Source: Lunularia cruciata (Eukaryota; Streptophyta; Marchantiopsida; Lunulariales; Lunulariaceae). From it: a DNA stretch of 64,000 nt. The position numbers and the translations under genes were made by a program. The stretch lies in contig OX419762.1 in NCBI GenBank assembly GCA_948567375.1, positions 9,368,001 through 9,432,000 of the forward strand. Reading direction: 5' to 3'. Below are positions 51,334 to 62,800 of the stretch, in pieces; within the stretch, counting starts at the first letter, position 1; each line of letters begins with the position of its first letter. The notes beneath the pieces are model-generated. The model was not told where the DNA came from. It saw only the letters and a list, made by a program, of their open reading frames with translations, and ran no database searches.

Positions 51334-53587
51334 ACTTTTGAAAGAGAACAGAATAGAACAATTGAATAAATTGACCGAGGAGAACAGGAGAGAAGATAAA
51401 CACCCCTAGTAACTTGTTTGTGGTTCTGAAGTAGAACGAGAAGGACATGGATACAAGACTAAAACCAGCGACGTCGATAACAAACATTTGGGTATGGTCA
51501 CGTGATCAAGGCTCGACAACCATGGAGGTTTGCCTCCCAGCCTTACCCCTTACGAGTGTGAGCGGAGACGAACGTTTTCATCGATTCACTTCGTGAATGG
51601 ATTCCTAAAACATGCTAAACATAAACGTATTTAGGGTAACATGCAAGAGACGGAAGAAAGTGGTGCGGTTGGGGTCCTGCTCGCTTTCACGCTGGGGTGA
51701 TGGCGTTTCTGGTCTCATGGAAACCGAGCCTAGACGCAGCTCGAAGAGGATGACGTAATGTACTAGAAATAAATGTAGAACAGAATCCAAAGACCGGGGA
51801 GAAGTAGATAGAAGAGGAAAACCAATGTGGGCAGGAGATGAGATTCAATATCAAACATATGTTTGTTTTGGTCTTGGGCCCCGTCTGCCCGAGAGTTGAG
51901 TGGCGTGAATTTTGTCTCAGTTCTGCATCAGGGATTCAAAACGTTTCGACAGCAGTCAAAGTCTCCAGAGATTTAACGACCACATGAATGTTTGGGTATA
52001 TAGATTAGTACTCCAGAGGCCAATTTGCAATCTGGTTGACAAGATTGAACACATTCTGGGCAGAATCTGGAGACTGAGTGTAGGTTACCGTTTTGTCAAA
52101 GTTTTTAACCACGGAACTTCTTTTCCCTTCAGATTAATGAATCTTAAGCTTATGTGTACTTCGCAGAAGTTATTCTTTAATATTAATTCTCTCTCAAGTA
52201 TATTTTATTCTATACTTTGGCAGTTGCATATGAAGTAATGGTGTTCACCACATACAAGAACACTCAATATTGTAACTTAGAAAATAATAACTTCGAAAGC
52301 ATTGAAAGATTGAAATAATAACCAACAGCTAGTTATCTCTAAAAGTTAATAATGTTAATACATCCACTTGTAAAAAAAAAATTTCAAGTTTCCATTACAT
52401 ATAGGATTTGATTTGAACCGTATCTAGGCCCATCATAATTATTAACCTTAGAGGACCAATGAATATTCTCTTTGTATATGTTTTTCATCATATTACTCAA
52501 GCATAGAAGATTACTCCTTGAAATTTGTCCATGAAATGATACGTCCGAACAAAAGAATGGATCACGTCCCTGAAAAGAAAGTTTCACAATTATGTGTAGA
52601 TGTAGTCTCACAAGAAAATTTACCAATATATAACTACTCATGTATCAAGAACAGCATCATAAAACTAGAGCTCTGAAAATAACGTTAGACGAAGATGAAC
52701 TAGAAGTACCAAAAGATCATTTAACTTGAAGAAGTTTAATCCCTTTGCGAAAGTATTGCCAACTATATCCGAGTAACAAGTCGTTTCTAGTGAAGAGCTT
52801 GTCATGTTCACTCATGATCAATTAATGAGTAGAAAATATTCACTAAGTTATGCAAGGAAGTGTTTCATAAGTTTACCTTTTTCAAGCAATTGGACTTAAA
52901 AGTTGCACCCACAATCAGTAACTGTTTTATTAACCCAAAGACTTTCCAACTTCGCCCTATCATGTATGTTATGTTTTGTCTTTGAATCAGGTAACAAAAC
53001 TTCAAACCGTTTAGGCTTCACATTATACAAAGTCATACCCTATTTGTCTTCTGTATGTATATCTGTAACTATAGCAAACCACCTTTAATCAGGCTCATCA
53101 TGCCGGATAATCTTGGCATTATGATATAAATCCACCAGAACATCTCTTGCAGCAGGACTGTGAATTGAATCGAAATTCGGACAACTACAATAAACGTTTC
53201 TTTTTCAGTAGAGTTTTTATTAGGCAATCAACTTCGCCATCGCACGTATAGTTTCACTTCACTCCAGATGAGGTCATTTTGCGTAGAATTTCATATAACG
53301 GGTCTGTACTTTATCCATATCTGTCAATATATATAACATAATTCATACTTTATACATATACGTACCTTATAGATATCTGCAGGACAAGATCGATGTAGCT
53401 ATTGCCAGCCGTGTAGCCTTTCCTTTTCCTGTGGCCAGTCTACGGCGCGTTCGCATGCGCAGAAATAAAGAGACCACACTTACATAGGTACCCAATGGTT
53501 TCCCATTACTTTTGTACAACATCAACATGTTTTGAGGTGTTTAACAATATTTGTAAGAATGAAGATGCTCTACAAGTCTAGGTCCCC
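51334..53587. other. Gene-free stretch
   Basis: No coding frame or RNA gene can be supported. The sequence is AT-rich with short open frames that match nothing known. Confidence 0.45.
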
Positions 53588-53700
53588 TCGTACCGATACG
53601 ATGCTGTTGGAGCTTAGCCTCATTTTGCCTCTTGTGTTATATCCTTGTACGGCTTGTGTGGTCTTTCGTCGTTTTTGTTATCCTACGCGGTCCCCTTTCC
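53588..53700 (+). mobile_element. LINE-like 3'-end fragment, copy 5
   Basis: GGAGCTTAGCCTCATTTTG, CCTTGTACGGCTTG, GTGGTCTTTCGTCG and TATCCTACGCGGTCCCCTTT match the family in order and orientation. The end carries GGTCCCC in place of GGTCGCC. Confidence 0.65.
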
Positions 53701-54296
53701 TATATGAGATTGTGAAGCATATTAGACTTTTCTGCAGTACAAAACATGGACATTTTCTTTCTAAGTAAGCAGAATCCGATGCTATGTTGTATCGTCGGGA
53801 TTGGTAATTGGACTTTTGTGGATCAATCACATATGAAGCAGTTTCATGCACGAAGAACAATAATCCGCATTTGGTTGACTTTAGCAATGCTTTTGGTTAT
53901 ACACATGGGTTTTTGAGCCTTTAGAAAGTGTAGATCTCGACAGATAGATAAATTCCATTGCCATTTCCATTGGTACCTTTGCACGTTTGACTAAGTTGCT
54001 ACGACTTACCATCGACGCTGATGAAGCATTCCATATTCGGAGATTCCTTTCCAAACGGAACTTTTAGTCCCATTCATATTGGGATGTTCATTAGAAAGTT
54101 GTGTTTCCAGTTCAGCTATGCCACTCCTCAGCCAATAACTCAAACAGGTATGCACGATCTTGGCGGACATTCTGTTGGTCTCCATCGTTTCGTGTGATCT
54201 TGACTTATTGAGGTTACTCACAGGGGCATGACATCTTTGAATCTGGATCCAGCTTTATAACGAAAAGCAGCAAAGATCATTATTAATAAAGAACAC
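53701..54296. other. Gene-free stretch
   Basis: Nothing identifiable on either strand apart from half of a 28-bp imperfect direct repeat (54251-54278), whose partner lies beyond the next element. Confidence 0.4.
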
Positions 54297-54338
54297 AAAA
54301 GGCGACCGCGTAGGATAACAAGAGGGATGGGCAAAGCA
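54297..54338 (-). mobile_element. LINE-like 3'-end fragment, copy 6 (very short)
   Basis: AAAAGGCGACCGCGTAGGAT followed by AACAAGAGGGATGGGC corresponds to the last 40 or so bases of the family, read in reverse. An imperfect direct repeat AGCTTTATAACGAAAAGCAG / AGTTTTATAAAGAAAAGCAG lies on both sides (54251 and 54341), but it does not abut the 3' end of the copy. Confidence 0.6.
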
Positions 54339-54370
54339 CAAGTTTTATAAAGAAAAGCAGAAAGCTGATC

Positions 54371-56107
54371 TCGTACTTCGTCCGTTCCCTCATGGAGCAG
54401 TGTGAGAACAGTAAGGACATGTGATAAATGGAGACTAAATGTCCAAGCAGGGTAGTTGAATAGATTGAGGTAGTACTTTCGTGTGACCTTGTTGATAAGT
54501 CCATCTTGCGAGGGTTTAGGATCAAAGCTTTGAAGTAATGTCGACTGCACTAATGACTGCCACACTTCTCGTCATGATCTCTTTCATACAAGCCATGATC
54601 AAGAGTGTGAAGTATGTTAGCATAGAAGAGAATATCAGATTGATTAGGGATTTCAATACTTGTTATACGTGTACTCGTATGAACTCCACACAAAATTTCA
54701 TGTGTATCTTACAGTATTATATGGGTGATCTACGGATATCGCCCGTTACATTTCATGACATATCTTCCAAAGCCATAAAAACATGAGTTTCTTTGTTATT
54801 TGTCGCATCCAAGAAACTGAAAACATCCATAAATGAATTTATGGACTTGCACAATTATCACTATTAAGATATTTGTAAAGGCTTTTTGGAGTATCCCATA
54901 TTGAAGCACGTATTGTAACAAGAAAATGAGATGTTACATGTCGTTTTTATCTTCTTCTTGTAGTTGGTCTATTTTAAAATATGGATTTATATATAGGGAA
55001 GTATCTGCTCTAAGTTAATAGAGCAGTGTAGTAAATGCATTAGTATTCTAATTTACACGTAATTCTATTCTATGTTCCCTTGGACCGTGATGTACTGGTT
55101 TTTATGTCCATATACAGGTACATAGTATAAGAAATACATACCCACTCGTGGATCAAAAGCCTTTGCAAGATTGATCGTGTTCAAATACATCATATCCAAT
55201 CAAGATAAGAGTAGAATACACATCTTATTATAATACATTGGAGATCAAATGAATTTTTGCAAGGCAGCCTTCATTAAAATAGAAATAAATTATAAATAAA
55301 GAATGTGAAGAAACAAAATCATTTCACAATAGAAATAAATCAATCATATATATAATAGAGAGAAGAGATAAATTTCTTGTTAAGAAGATAGCTTGTGGAG
55401 AAACTTGCACATCCATCATCCAACCTTATTAAGCATTGGTGGTATACATGAGTATGGATGTTAGGATAGATTCCTACTAACTAAAGCGTTAACATATGAT
55501 TACACCTATTATGATTACATCCATAACTTAAACGTTGGTTTTTGTGCCACGGATATTGTATACAACTATTATAATATATGAATTAGTATACAAATACGAT
55601 TAATAAATAGAAGGATACATTAACAGACAAGAAAAATAATAAACCTAATCATCTTTTGCACGAGGAAAAGGATACGTTTCATTTGACTCGACTTACCTTC
55701 ATGAAGAAGATTAAGAAGGTCTACTATTGACCATGTTAATAGGTATGTATATCTATGTTTAGAAGTTATTCTCATGTGGTATGGTAGCGACATATACTCT
55801 ACATACACCTGTAGCACAAAAGCACACTCTAAAATATGATCTTAAGATACTGTGCGTGAGTATCTTATCCAAGCTCAAGAAGAATTCTCCTCCTAGCTTT
55901 TATCTTTAGTAAGTCTGAAGATGACAATCAATTAATAGTAAGTCCAATACTTGTAATTCTATGCCTATCCACACATACACAACCGATGAGAGTATCTTAT
56001 CAACTTTACGCTTTTCACCTGTTGCTTTTCCAGACAGTGCATGAAGCGTATGTATTGCACACTAAGGAGACAAGGATCAAGACCAGCTTTACCACTTTGA
56101 TACCTTC
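54371..56107. other. Gene-free AT-rich stretch
   Basis: No protein family, RNA gene or tandem repeat is recognisable. Confidence 0.45.
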
Positions 56108-56119
56108 TGAATTCCAGAG

Positions 56120-56204
56120 GAAAAGGCGACCACATAGAACACATGAAGGATGGGAAGACCCCATCAAGCCGTACAAGGGAGAGACAAAAGAGGCTTACAC
56201 ATAT
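56120..56204 (-). mobile_element. LINE-like 3'-end fragment, copy 7, with target-site duplication
   Basis: The 85-bp insert starts GAAAAGGCGACC and contains GGGAAGACCCCATCAAGCC and GTACAAGGGAGAGACAAAA. It is bounded by TGAATTCCAGAG (56108-56119) and TGAATTCCACAG (56205-56216), a 12-bp duplication with one mismatch. It shares its 3' end with copy 8 but is truncated earlier at the 5' side. Confidence 0.8.
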
Positions 56205-56216
56205 TGAATTCCACAG

Positions 56217-57714
56217 TAGGCTACATCAATTTCAACAACAGCGTATAGACTCAACTGGAGAGCAAATGGTGCTTTTGTTGACTGTGCATTCGAAAGTTGA
56301 AACACAGCAACAGTTATATACCGAAATATACGCCATTGTGGTTATACTCCTAAAACGTTGACTACCGTGAAGGACATACGGTATGATGGTAACAGTAACC
56401 CGGAAGAGACAAGGTTTAGGAAGAGCTACAACAAATTTGTTTCTCATCATTCGTTCATTATAGAATGATGATGGATCTTACAAGGAGCTTCTCGGTGAGC
56501 TAGTTCACTTCAGTTTTATTTAGGAAAAATTAAATAAAAAAATATTTTTATTGATCTTATTTTGAGAAATAGAAAAAAATTTACCCTTTTTTTATTTAGA
56601 AAAAGACAATACTAAATGTGAATGAAAATTTTAGTATGAAGGATTTAGAACAAATAGATTGCTTCAGAGGTTCTCCGCATCATGGTATTGACAAGAATGA
56701 TAGACAATAGAAATTGATGCATATGAAGTGCTTTATGTATATATAGATAAGATACATAGATAGAATGCGCCTTGATCATAACAAACGATCTATTGTTGTC
56801 AATATATATAGAGAGAAAGGTCAATAGAATCCGTTAAATCGCCAACTGTAAACTGACAGTTGTAGAAGTTTTTCCGTAAAGTAGTATACCTATAAATATA
56901 AATATACTATAATAAATGGTACTTTCACCTTATCCGACCAATTGGACATGGGAATCAATTAATTTAATTAATTTCTACTACACATAGTTGCGTTTCAGGA
57001 ACACTCACCTAGAAACTGAGTTTTGGTCTAATGTAGTTTCAAGAATATATCTTAAATAGGTCCAAGATGATAGATAATTTATGTCATAAGATGAATGAAG
57101 ATTGGCATCAAATTGATGTAAGATTTGTTCAATTCAGTATTATAAATTGTTTGATGTGGTGAAGTAGAAAGGGAACATATTTTGTTAAATTAATTTACCA
57201 AGTCAATCTAGTGATGAAATTGTCTGCAAATTCCTGCATATCCACATATAAACATCATAGTCTTTCCACATATTTACTGTATGTAAAGCTATTGAAACGC
57301 GATAAGATCGCATGGTCTCATAGAGAAAGTTCTGCAAAGGAGTTGTGTACTTTAAAAACTAGAATTTTAGTTAGCAATAGATTCTTCGCCATCGATAAAA
57401 CTAAGAATCTATATGGATAAGACTGAAATGTGCAGATTACTTTGAAGGGAGACATTTCCTCGATGAATCACATATACGAAGTAAAAATTGAAGAGAAACA
57501 TCAAGCACATAATTTCAGCCCTCAACTTGGAACTTGGCCTCCATGTAAATTTGACTGTATTAGACCTGGTTCATCCTTTGACTTTCTTGTGTTTTTAGAT
57601 AATCTATTTATCCGTAAGATTTTGCGGTTACTAAATGGAGATACAAACCAAAACCAGCATAACTCACCCTTTACGTTGTTTAAAAAGAATCTACAGATTC
57701 AATTGGATTTCAAT
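56217..57714. other. Gene-free AT-rich stretch
   Basis: Only short open frames without family resemblance are present. Confidence 0.45.
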
Positions 57715-57732
57715 ATTATTGTCATTTTCAAT

Positions 57733-57863
57733 TTCGGAAAAGCGACCGCGTAGGAAAAACGAAAGATGGGAAGACACCATCAAGCCGTACAAGGGAGAGA
57801 CAAAAAAGGTAACATGGTGCTAAACCCCAATAAAGTCTATATGAGAAATCTGCCCTACCGCAC
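57733..57863 (-). mobile_element. LINE-like 3'-end fragment, copy 8, with perfect 18-bp target-site duplication
   Basis: A 131-bp insert lies between two identical copies of ATTATTGTCATTTTCAAT (57715-57732 and 57864-57881). Read on the minus strand it runs from GTGCGGTAGGGCAGATTTCT to GCGGTCGCTTTTCCGAA. It has no tRNA-like head and no poly-A tail, so it looks like a 5'-truncated LINE insertion and not a tRNA-derived SINE. The perfect duplication points to a comparatively young event. Confidence 0.88.
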
Positions 57864-57881
57864 ATTATTGTCATTTTCAAT

Positions 57882-59890
57882 AGACCCTGAATATATCGAT
57901 AAACTCTCGGAGTCTACAGACCACAAGAAACAGACAACTTAACTGGTAAAAACACGGATTGAACTGTTCCACTACCTTTCAAAGGAAAAATGTTACAGAT
58001 TTTTGTATCTTTATAAAATAGTTTTAATTGCAAAAGAAGATCTAATAAAAACCGGGACATTTCAGTTTCGTATACAGTTACTGGTGTCCGTAGTTAGCGA
58101 CTGCGACGCAAAGGCAAATGCAAATAGTTTAAAGCTTGTGCTATAAGTAAGTAATGAGATTAAGAATTTGTACTGATTCTAGACGAAGACTTCTTATTAT
58201 TATTAGCTGCAGATTCAAATATACACTATCCGTTATTCTGACTATTTCCATACTACACCATTTCCATACTCCTTACGCCAAACTTCTGAGTCTCAAGATA
58301 AGAGCGTAAAGTTTTGATCAAATTTCACAAAAGACAAACTTCATAGGTCAAACGTTTAAAGCGCAATATACGTGTGGGAGTGGTCGTCAATGCATGGACA
58401 GGAATCCCATATTTGGGAAACGCAAGGGAACGACAAAACTTTTACAAATTGGGCTTTTCTGGTTCATATGGACCTCGAACTCGCTACCAGATGGTTGTGG
58501 ACAAGTTCTGGACATCACTATTAACAGTGGATGTCAGTAAAGCTGAAGTGATCGGTTTTGATTATCTATGCTTTGTTTGAAAGTTTAAGATGGTTAACTG
58601 ATCGCAACATTATTGCATGTGAGGAAAAAAAATAAAAAAAGGAATTGTTCTCCATGTACTGTAATGTACCAAATTGTATATCTCCAGTAACGTCATTGAT
58701 GTATATGGGAATTCTCTACAAACAGAACGAGTGGAGATATCTCTATTCCGAGGGACACGTGTCAAGTGTTAAGGATGACTAGAGAGTTTCATACCCATCC
58801 AATGCGTAATCTACTGATACAGATAAGGCTAACTGTAGTCAGTAATTCCACCGTACTATCATCATGGTGATTACCACGTTAAGTGCGGGCCCGTCCGACT
58901 TTACGGCTGCTTGCTTTACCACCGTAGGATGCAAACAGTAATCTGACTCCGTCCACCAATACTCCACGACGGGGACAGAGCACGCTAACGACGGGCAAGA
59001 CCTGGAATTTCGACCTGCCCAGCTTCACCGAGAAGCTACTATCGAGTATTCCTGGTCGCGTCACATGCGTACGTAAAACCGGTAATAGTGACCCGGTGTC
59101 TGACAGACGGGACCTTCCGTATGGACGTGGAAAGCCTGTCCTTCTGACTCCACGAACGGAGGCAAAGTAGTAGTGCCCACCTCTTGACCAGGCCTGGAGT
59201 GTGGGTTGGGTTAAGTCCAAGGATTACATACTGCGGTCATGCAGTCCTCGTGTGAGGTTCCCACACGTACAGACATTCTTTGCACTGTGACTACTCTATG
59301 TCAACTCCTCAAGAGAGACCAAAGTCATGGGAAGGTTCTGTGAAGTATAAGCTAGACGGGTCTCTGTTGAATTTATTACTATTCGTGCATCGCCTAAGAA
59401 ATCTTTTGAAAGATCTTGTGTAACCATGCTTTTGTGTCTCTAGTACTCGTAAAGACGACGGAGATGAATTGGATGCTACAGAAGCCTGCTGACAAGTTGA
59501 CTGAGCTCGGTGGGGGTAAGACGGGCAATGATCTAAATTTCTCGCTTAATCTTGGTCGCCAGTGCAGCAACAGAAGTCTTGGTTTCACAGACGACATTAT
59601 TTCGTAGCTAATCTCATCCTGCATGGAAGACTAATTGTGTGGGTATAACTTGATTCAGAAGCGGTTTGAAGCTGCAGCTATGATGGTAGGTTGCTAAAAT
59701 TTTGAGATGTTTGGCAAACTTACCCGAGAAGCGTCGTCACCAAATCTCCTACACTTGCACATAAATCTAGAGCTCTATCATTTCTACTAAAGGGAAACTC
59801 CTCAACTCTCTGCTTGCATCTTCTCAGGAGATGAGAACCACATCTGTCACTATATGTGAAGAATGATGTACAAAAGTGTCAACGTTCTAC
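57882..59890. other. Gene-free stretch downstream of the CCCH gene
   Basis: Open frames at 58374-58580, 58879-59220 and 59394-59624 match no known family. The segment 58880-59200 is locally GC-rich. A palindromic G-box, GACACGTGTC, lies at 58754-58763, but no gene nearby can be assigned to it. Confidence 0.45.
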
Positions 59891-62800
59891 TTAGCGTTTC
59901 AATATTTCCCCTAGGAGGCTCTCTATGGTGAGCTGTCTACTTCCTAAAGCTGGTGTCAAAATTGGCACGGATTTCTTATGCTCCAATGCTTTGTTCCCGA
60001 AGAGTCCTCCCCTGTGCAATGGAAGGAGTCCTGTAAAGCTCTTTGCAGCCACGTCTGTGGCTGATGTAATCAAGTCACTCTCAGCTGATGTAATCAAGTC
60101 ATCCGACGTGGTAATTGTGTCTTTTGGCAGCTCCAAAGTTCTAGTTTCTACATCCGAATGTTCAACCTTCCCAACAGTATCCTCACTAGTATGATGTGCA
60201 CCGTGAGGCTGCCCATCTTCCATAACAGTGTTTGATGAGTAACAGGAGGTCCCCCAATTGTTGTAAACAGTACAAGAAGTCTCGACAGGATTCCCGTATT
60301 CAGCTTCATCATTGAAGTTTGGCAATGCTTCTGTCGATCCTGGACTTCTCTGCTGTAAATCTACATCAAAGCTAGGGCATAAACTCGCTGTCCCCCAGCC
60401 CAACGGGTCAGGATCGTCTTCTGCAGGTAAGGGAGTCGAAAATACTGGTGTTGGCATGTCAAGGCCAGACGCATTACTTGCTCTTTCTTTCTTTTCCTTC
60501 TCAACACGTTTCAGTATCTTCTCCCGTGCTTCGTCAGTTATTGCCTACGCCAATCCACAACCACGCCAAGTGTCAGAAGCAATCAGTCATAGCCCAACAC
60601 AAAAGAATCATCCTATGAATATGTCCTGCCAACTCTTGTACTTCATTCTAGTCCTGTTTGCCGTGTCAACCCCGCAGTCTAGTGCTTTCACCAATTCCAA
60701 AAGACGGCATTTGCGATCTGGCGAAGGACAACATTCCTGCACAACACCTCCCCGAAACTAGCTGCAGACCGTCAGTTTCTCCAACCAAATATTGAAAAGG
60801 AGAAACTGACTGTCTTCAGCTAGTGATTACGCCTGATTCGCGGTAACAACAGACGATCTAAGTCTTGAGTTGACTCGCCAACATAAAATCTTCAGTTACA
60901 TAATTTGACTGTGGGACATCAAGAAATAAATCCGTACCCCATGGGAGAAAAGGCAGTTGTCTCCATCGTAGCATAAGCCCCTCGTATGGAAAAACTTGCA
61001 GGGGAAAGCTTTCAGGTCATGAGAATAAGGACAATCTTCTCCTTTTAGGCAAGAGTGACTCATTAGGAATTTACACGGCTGCATTCATCACGAACATCTT
61101 ATGTAAGTTTGTGAGCAAGGTACCAACTCAAGACGGATGCTAGGAAGTCTAAGCGTAAATACCCCATAATACAATATACCAGTAGCAAGACCAACAATGG
61201 AACAACATCAAGATCGACTCCGCTCAGATGCAAAAGTAATGAACTGTGGAATCCATCGTAATACCGAGGTAATCGATGACTGCTGATATAGTGATCTCTA
61301 TCGCCATAAGACACTGGGAAGATGCGAGGTCCAGTTACATGGGTAATATTTGGAAAACATTTACCAAGAAAGTTCAAGGTGAAAGCCCTTTCCAGAAGAG
61401 GTTATTTGGATTACCATAAGAGCTAGGGAATGAAATATGAGGCACACTAGTGACCAACCGCCCTTAGCATGGGATACAAACTGGAGGTATCAGACATTCA
61501 ATCATGCGCTTCATATTTAGAACGGAAGTAGGTGAACGACAACCAAGCTCAAAGCAAAAGAAAGAGCACACACCTCTTGCTTTGTCAAGGGTACAGCATC
61601 ATGTGAAAACGTACATTTCTCGCCCTGCATATCATATTTTAGATGATTGTCAGTTAAATATTTAGAAATGGCCACATTAACACAAACTGAAGATTCAACT
61701 ACAGAACACTCAAAATGAGTACTCTGTAGTTGGATTCGACATTTGGAATGGCTGCAAGATTATAATTTTGGATATCCAGAGAACTATAGCTACTTCAGAC
61801 TACTTCTGCAGCAGCAGTTAGCTCCACGAGCTACCCCATTTTGTATTTTACAGAGGGGAGATGAAAGTAAGAGAAGAAGAAACTGTGGGTCTAGAACTTG
61901 CCCGCCCAACGATGGTCCTGAAGAAGGAAAACTTTGCGAGGAATATAGCCAACTGAATGCACGAATTGCTATTTCATGTTTCGACCATTATAATTATTCT
62001 TCTGAGAATGATAACACTTTTCAGTCTAAATGAACAAAATGAAGCCATTACTTGTCTTGCAGAAAGAGATGTATGCGGGAGGACGAGATGGAACGGAAAT
62101 CCAAGGCATACCTTGGCACATCTTCCCTTCATGTAGTGTGTACATAACACTTTGACAGGCTTGCTCACGTAGTTCCGAGGGGGTCGTCTTATTCCTAATT
62201 CTCTTTCCTTTTGCGCTCGCTTTTTGCGTTTTGCAATCTGGCAAGGGAATCACTGTGTGCATTTTAGAATCGAGATCTTCAAAAGGTAAGCGAAACCTAA
62301 GAGCTATTGAACGCGCAAATTTAAGCTCTTCTTGTGCTTCCAGTACGCGCGCCTCTATTCTCTTAGAAAATGAACTGATGTTCGACAGATATGAGACTGA
62401 CAAGTTGTGTAAAACGTCCTATTGGAGAGAGAGAGAAGTAGAGAGTTAAAATTCAAGAGGAAGAAATGCTAAAGTTTTTAGAGATGGGGAATACCCAACC
62501 CCTTTGACTTCACCTTTCTCTTCAGCATCCTCTCAGCAGTCTCAGGCCCACGCTTTTTCTTGACTGCACCATCTTCCTCCATCTACAAAAACAAAAACGC
62601 AGGAAACATCTAACAGGTCATAGACTGCATAATAAAGAGCGGGAGGCATGGAAATTCCCGTACAACAAAGTGGTCTAATGACTTCTAACAACGAACAAGT
62701 CTCACTAGAGAGAGTCTGAGAGTCTGCATTCAACTGCCTGTCTACCAACTGACTTTTCTTGGCTTCACGTCAGATGGCGAAGAAAGCAGTCTTGATACTT

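Noticed and set aside
58879-59220. 113-codon minus-strand open frame, Arg-rich
   Set aside because: It lies in a local GC-rich patch, has no recognisable domain, and no splice or promoter context supports it.
62260-62418. Open stretch starting DVLHNLSVSYLSN as an extra exon of the CCCH gene
   Set aside because: No donor at its end keeps phase with the next exon, whereas skipping it joins MLKRK directly to IAKRKKRAQKEREL, as expected for the family.
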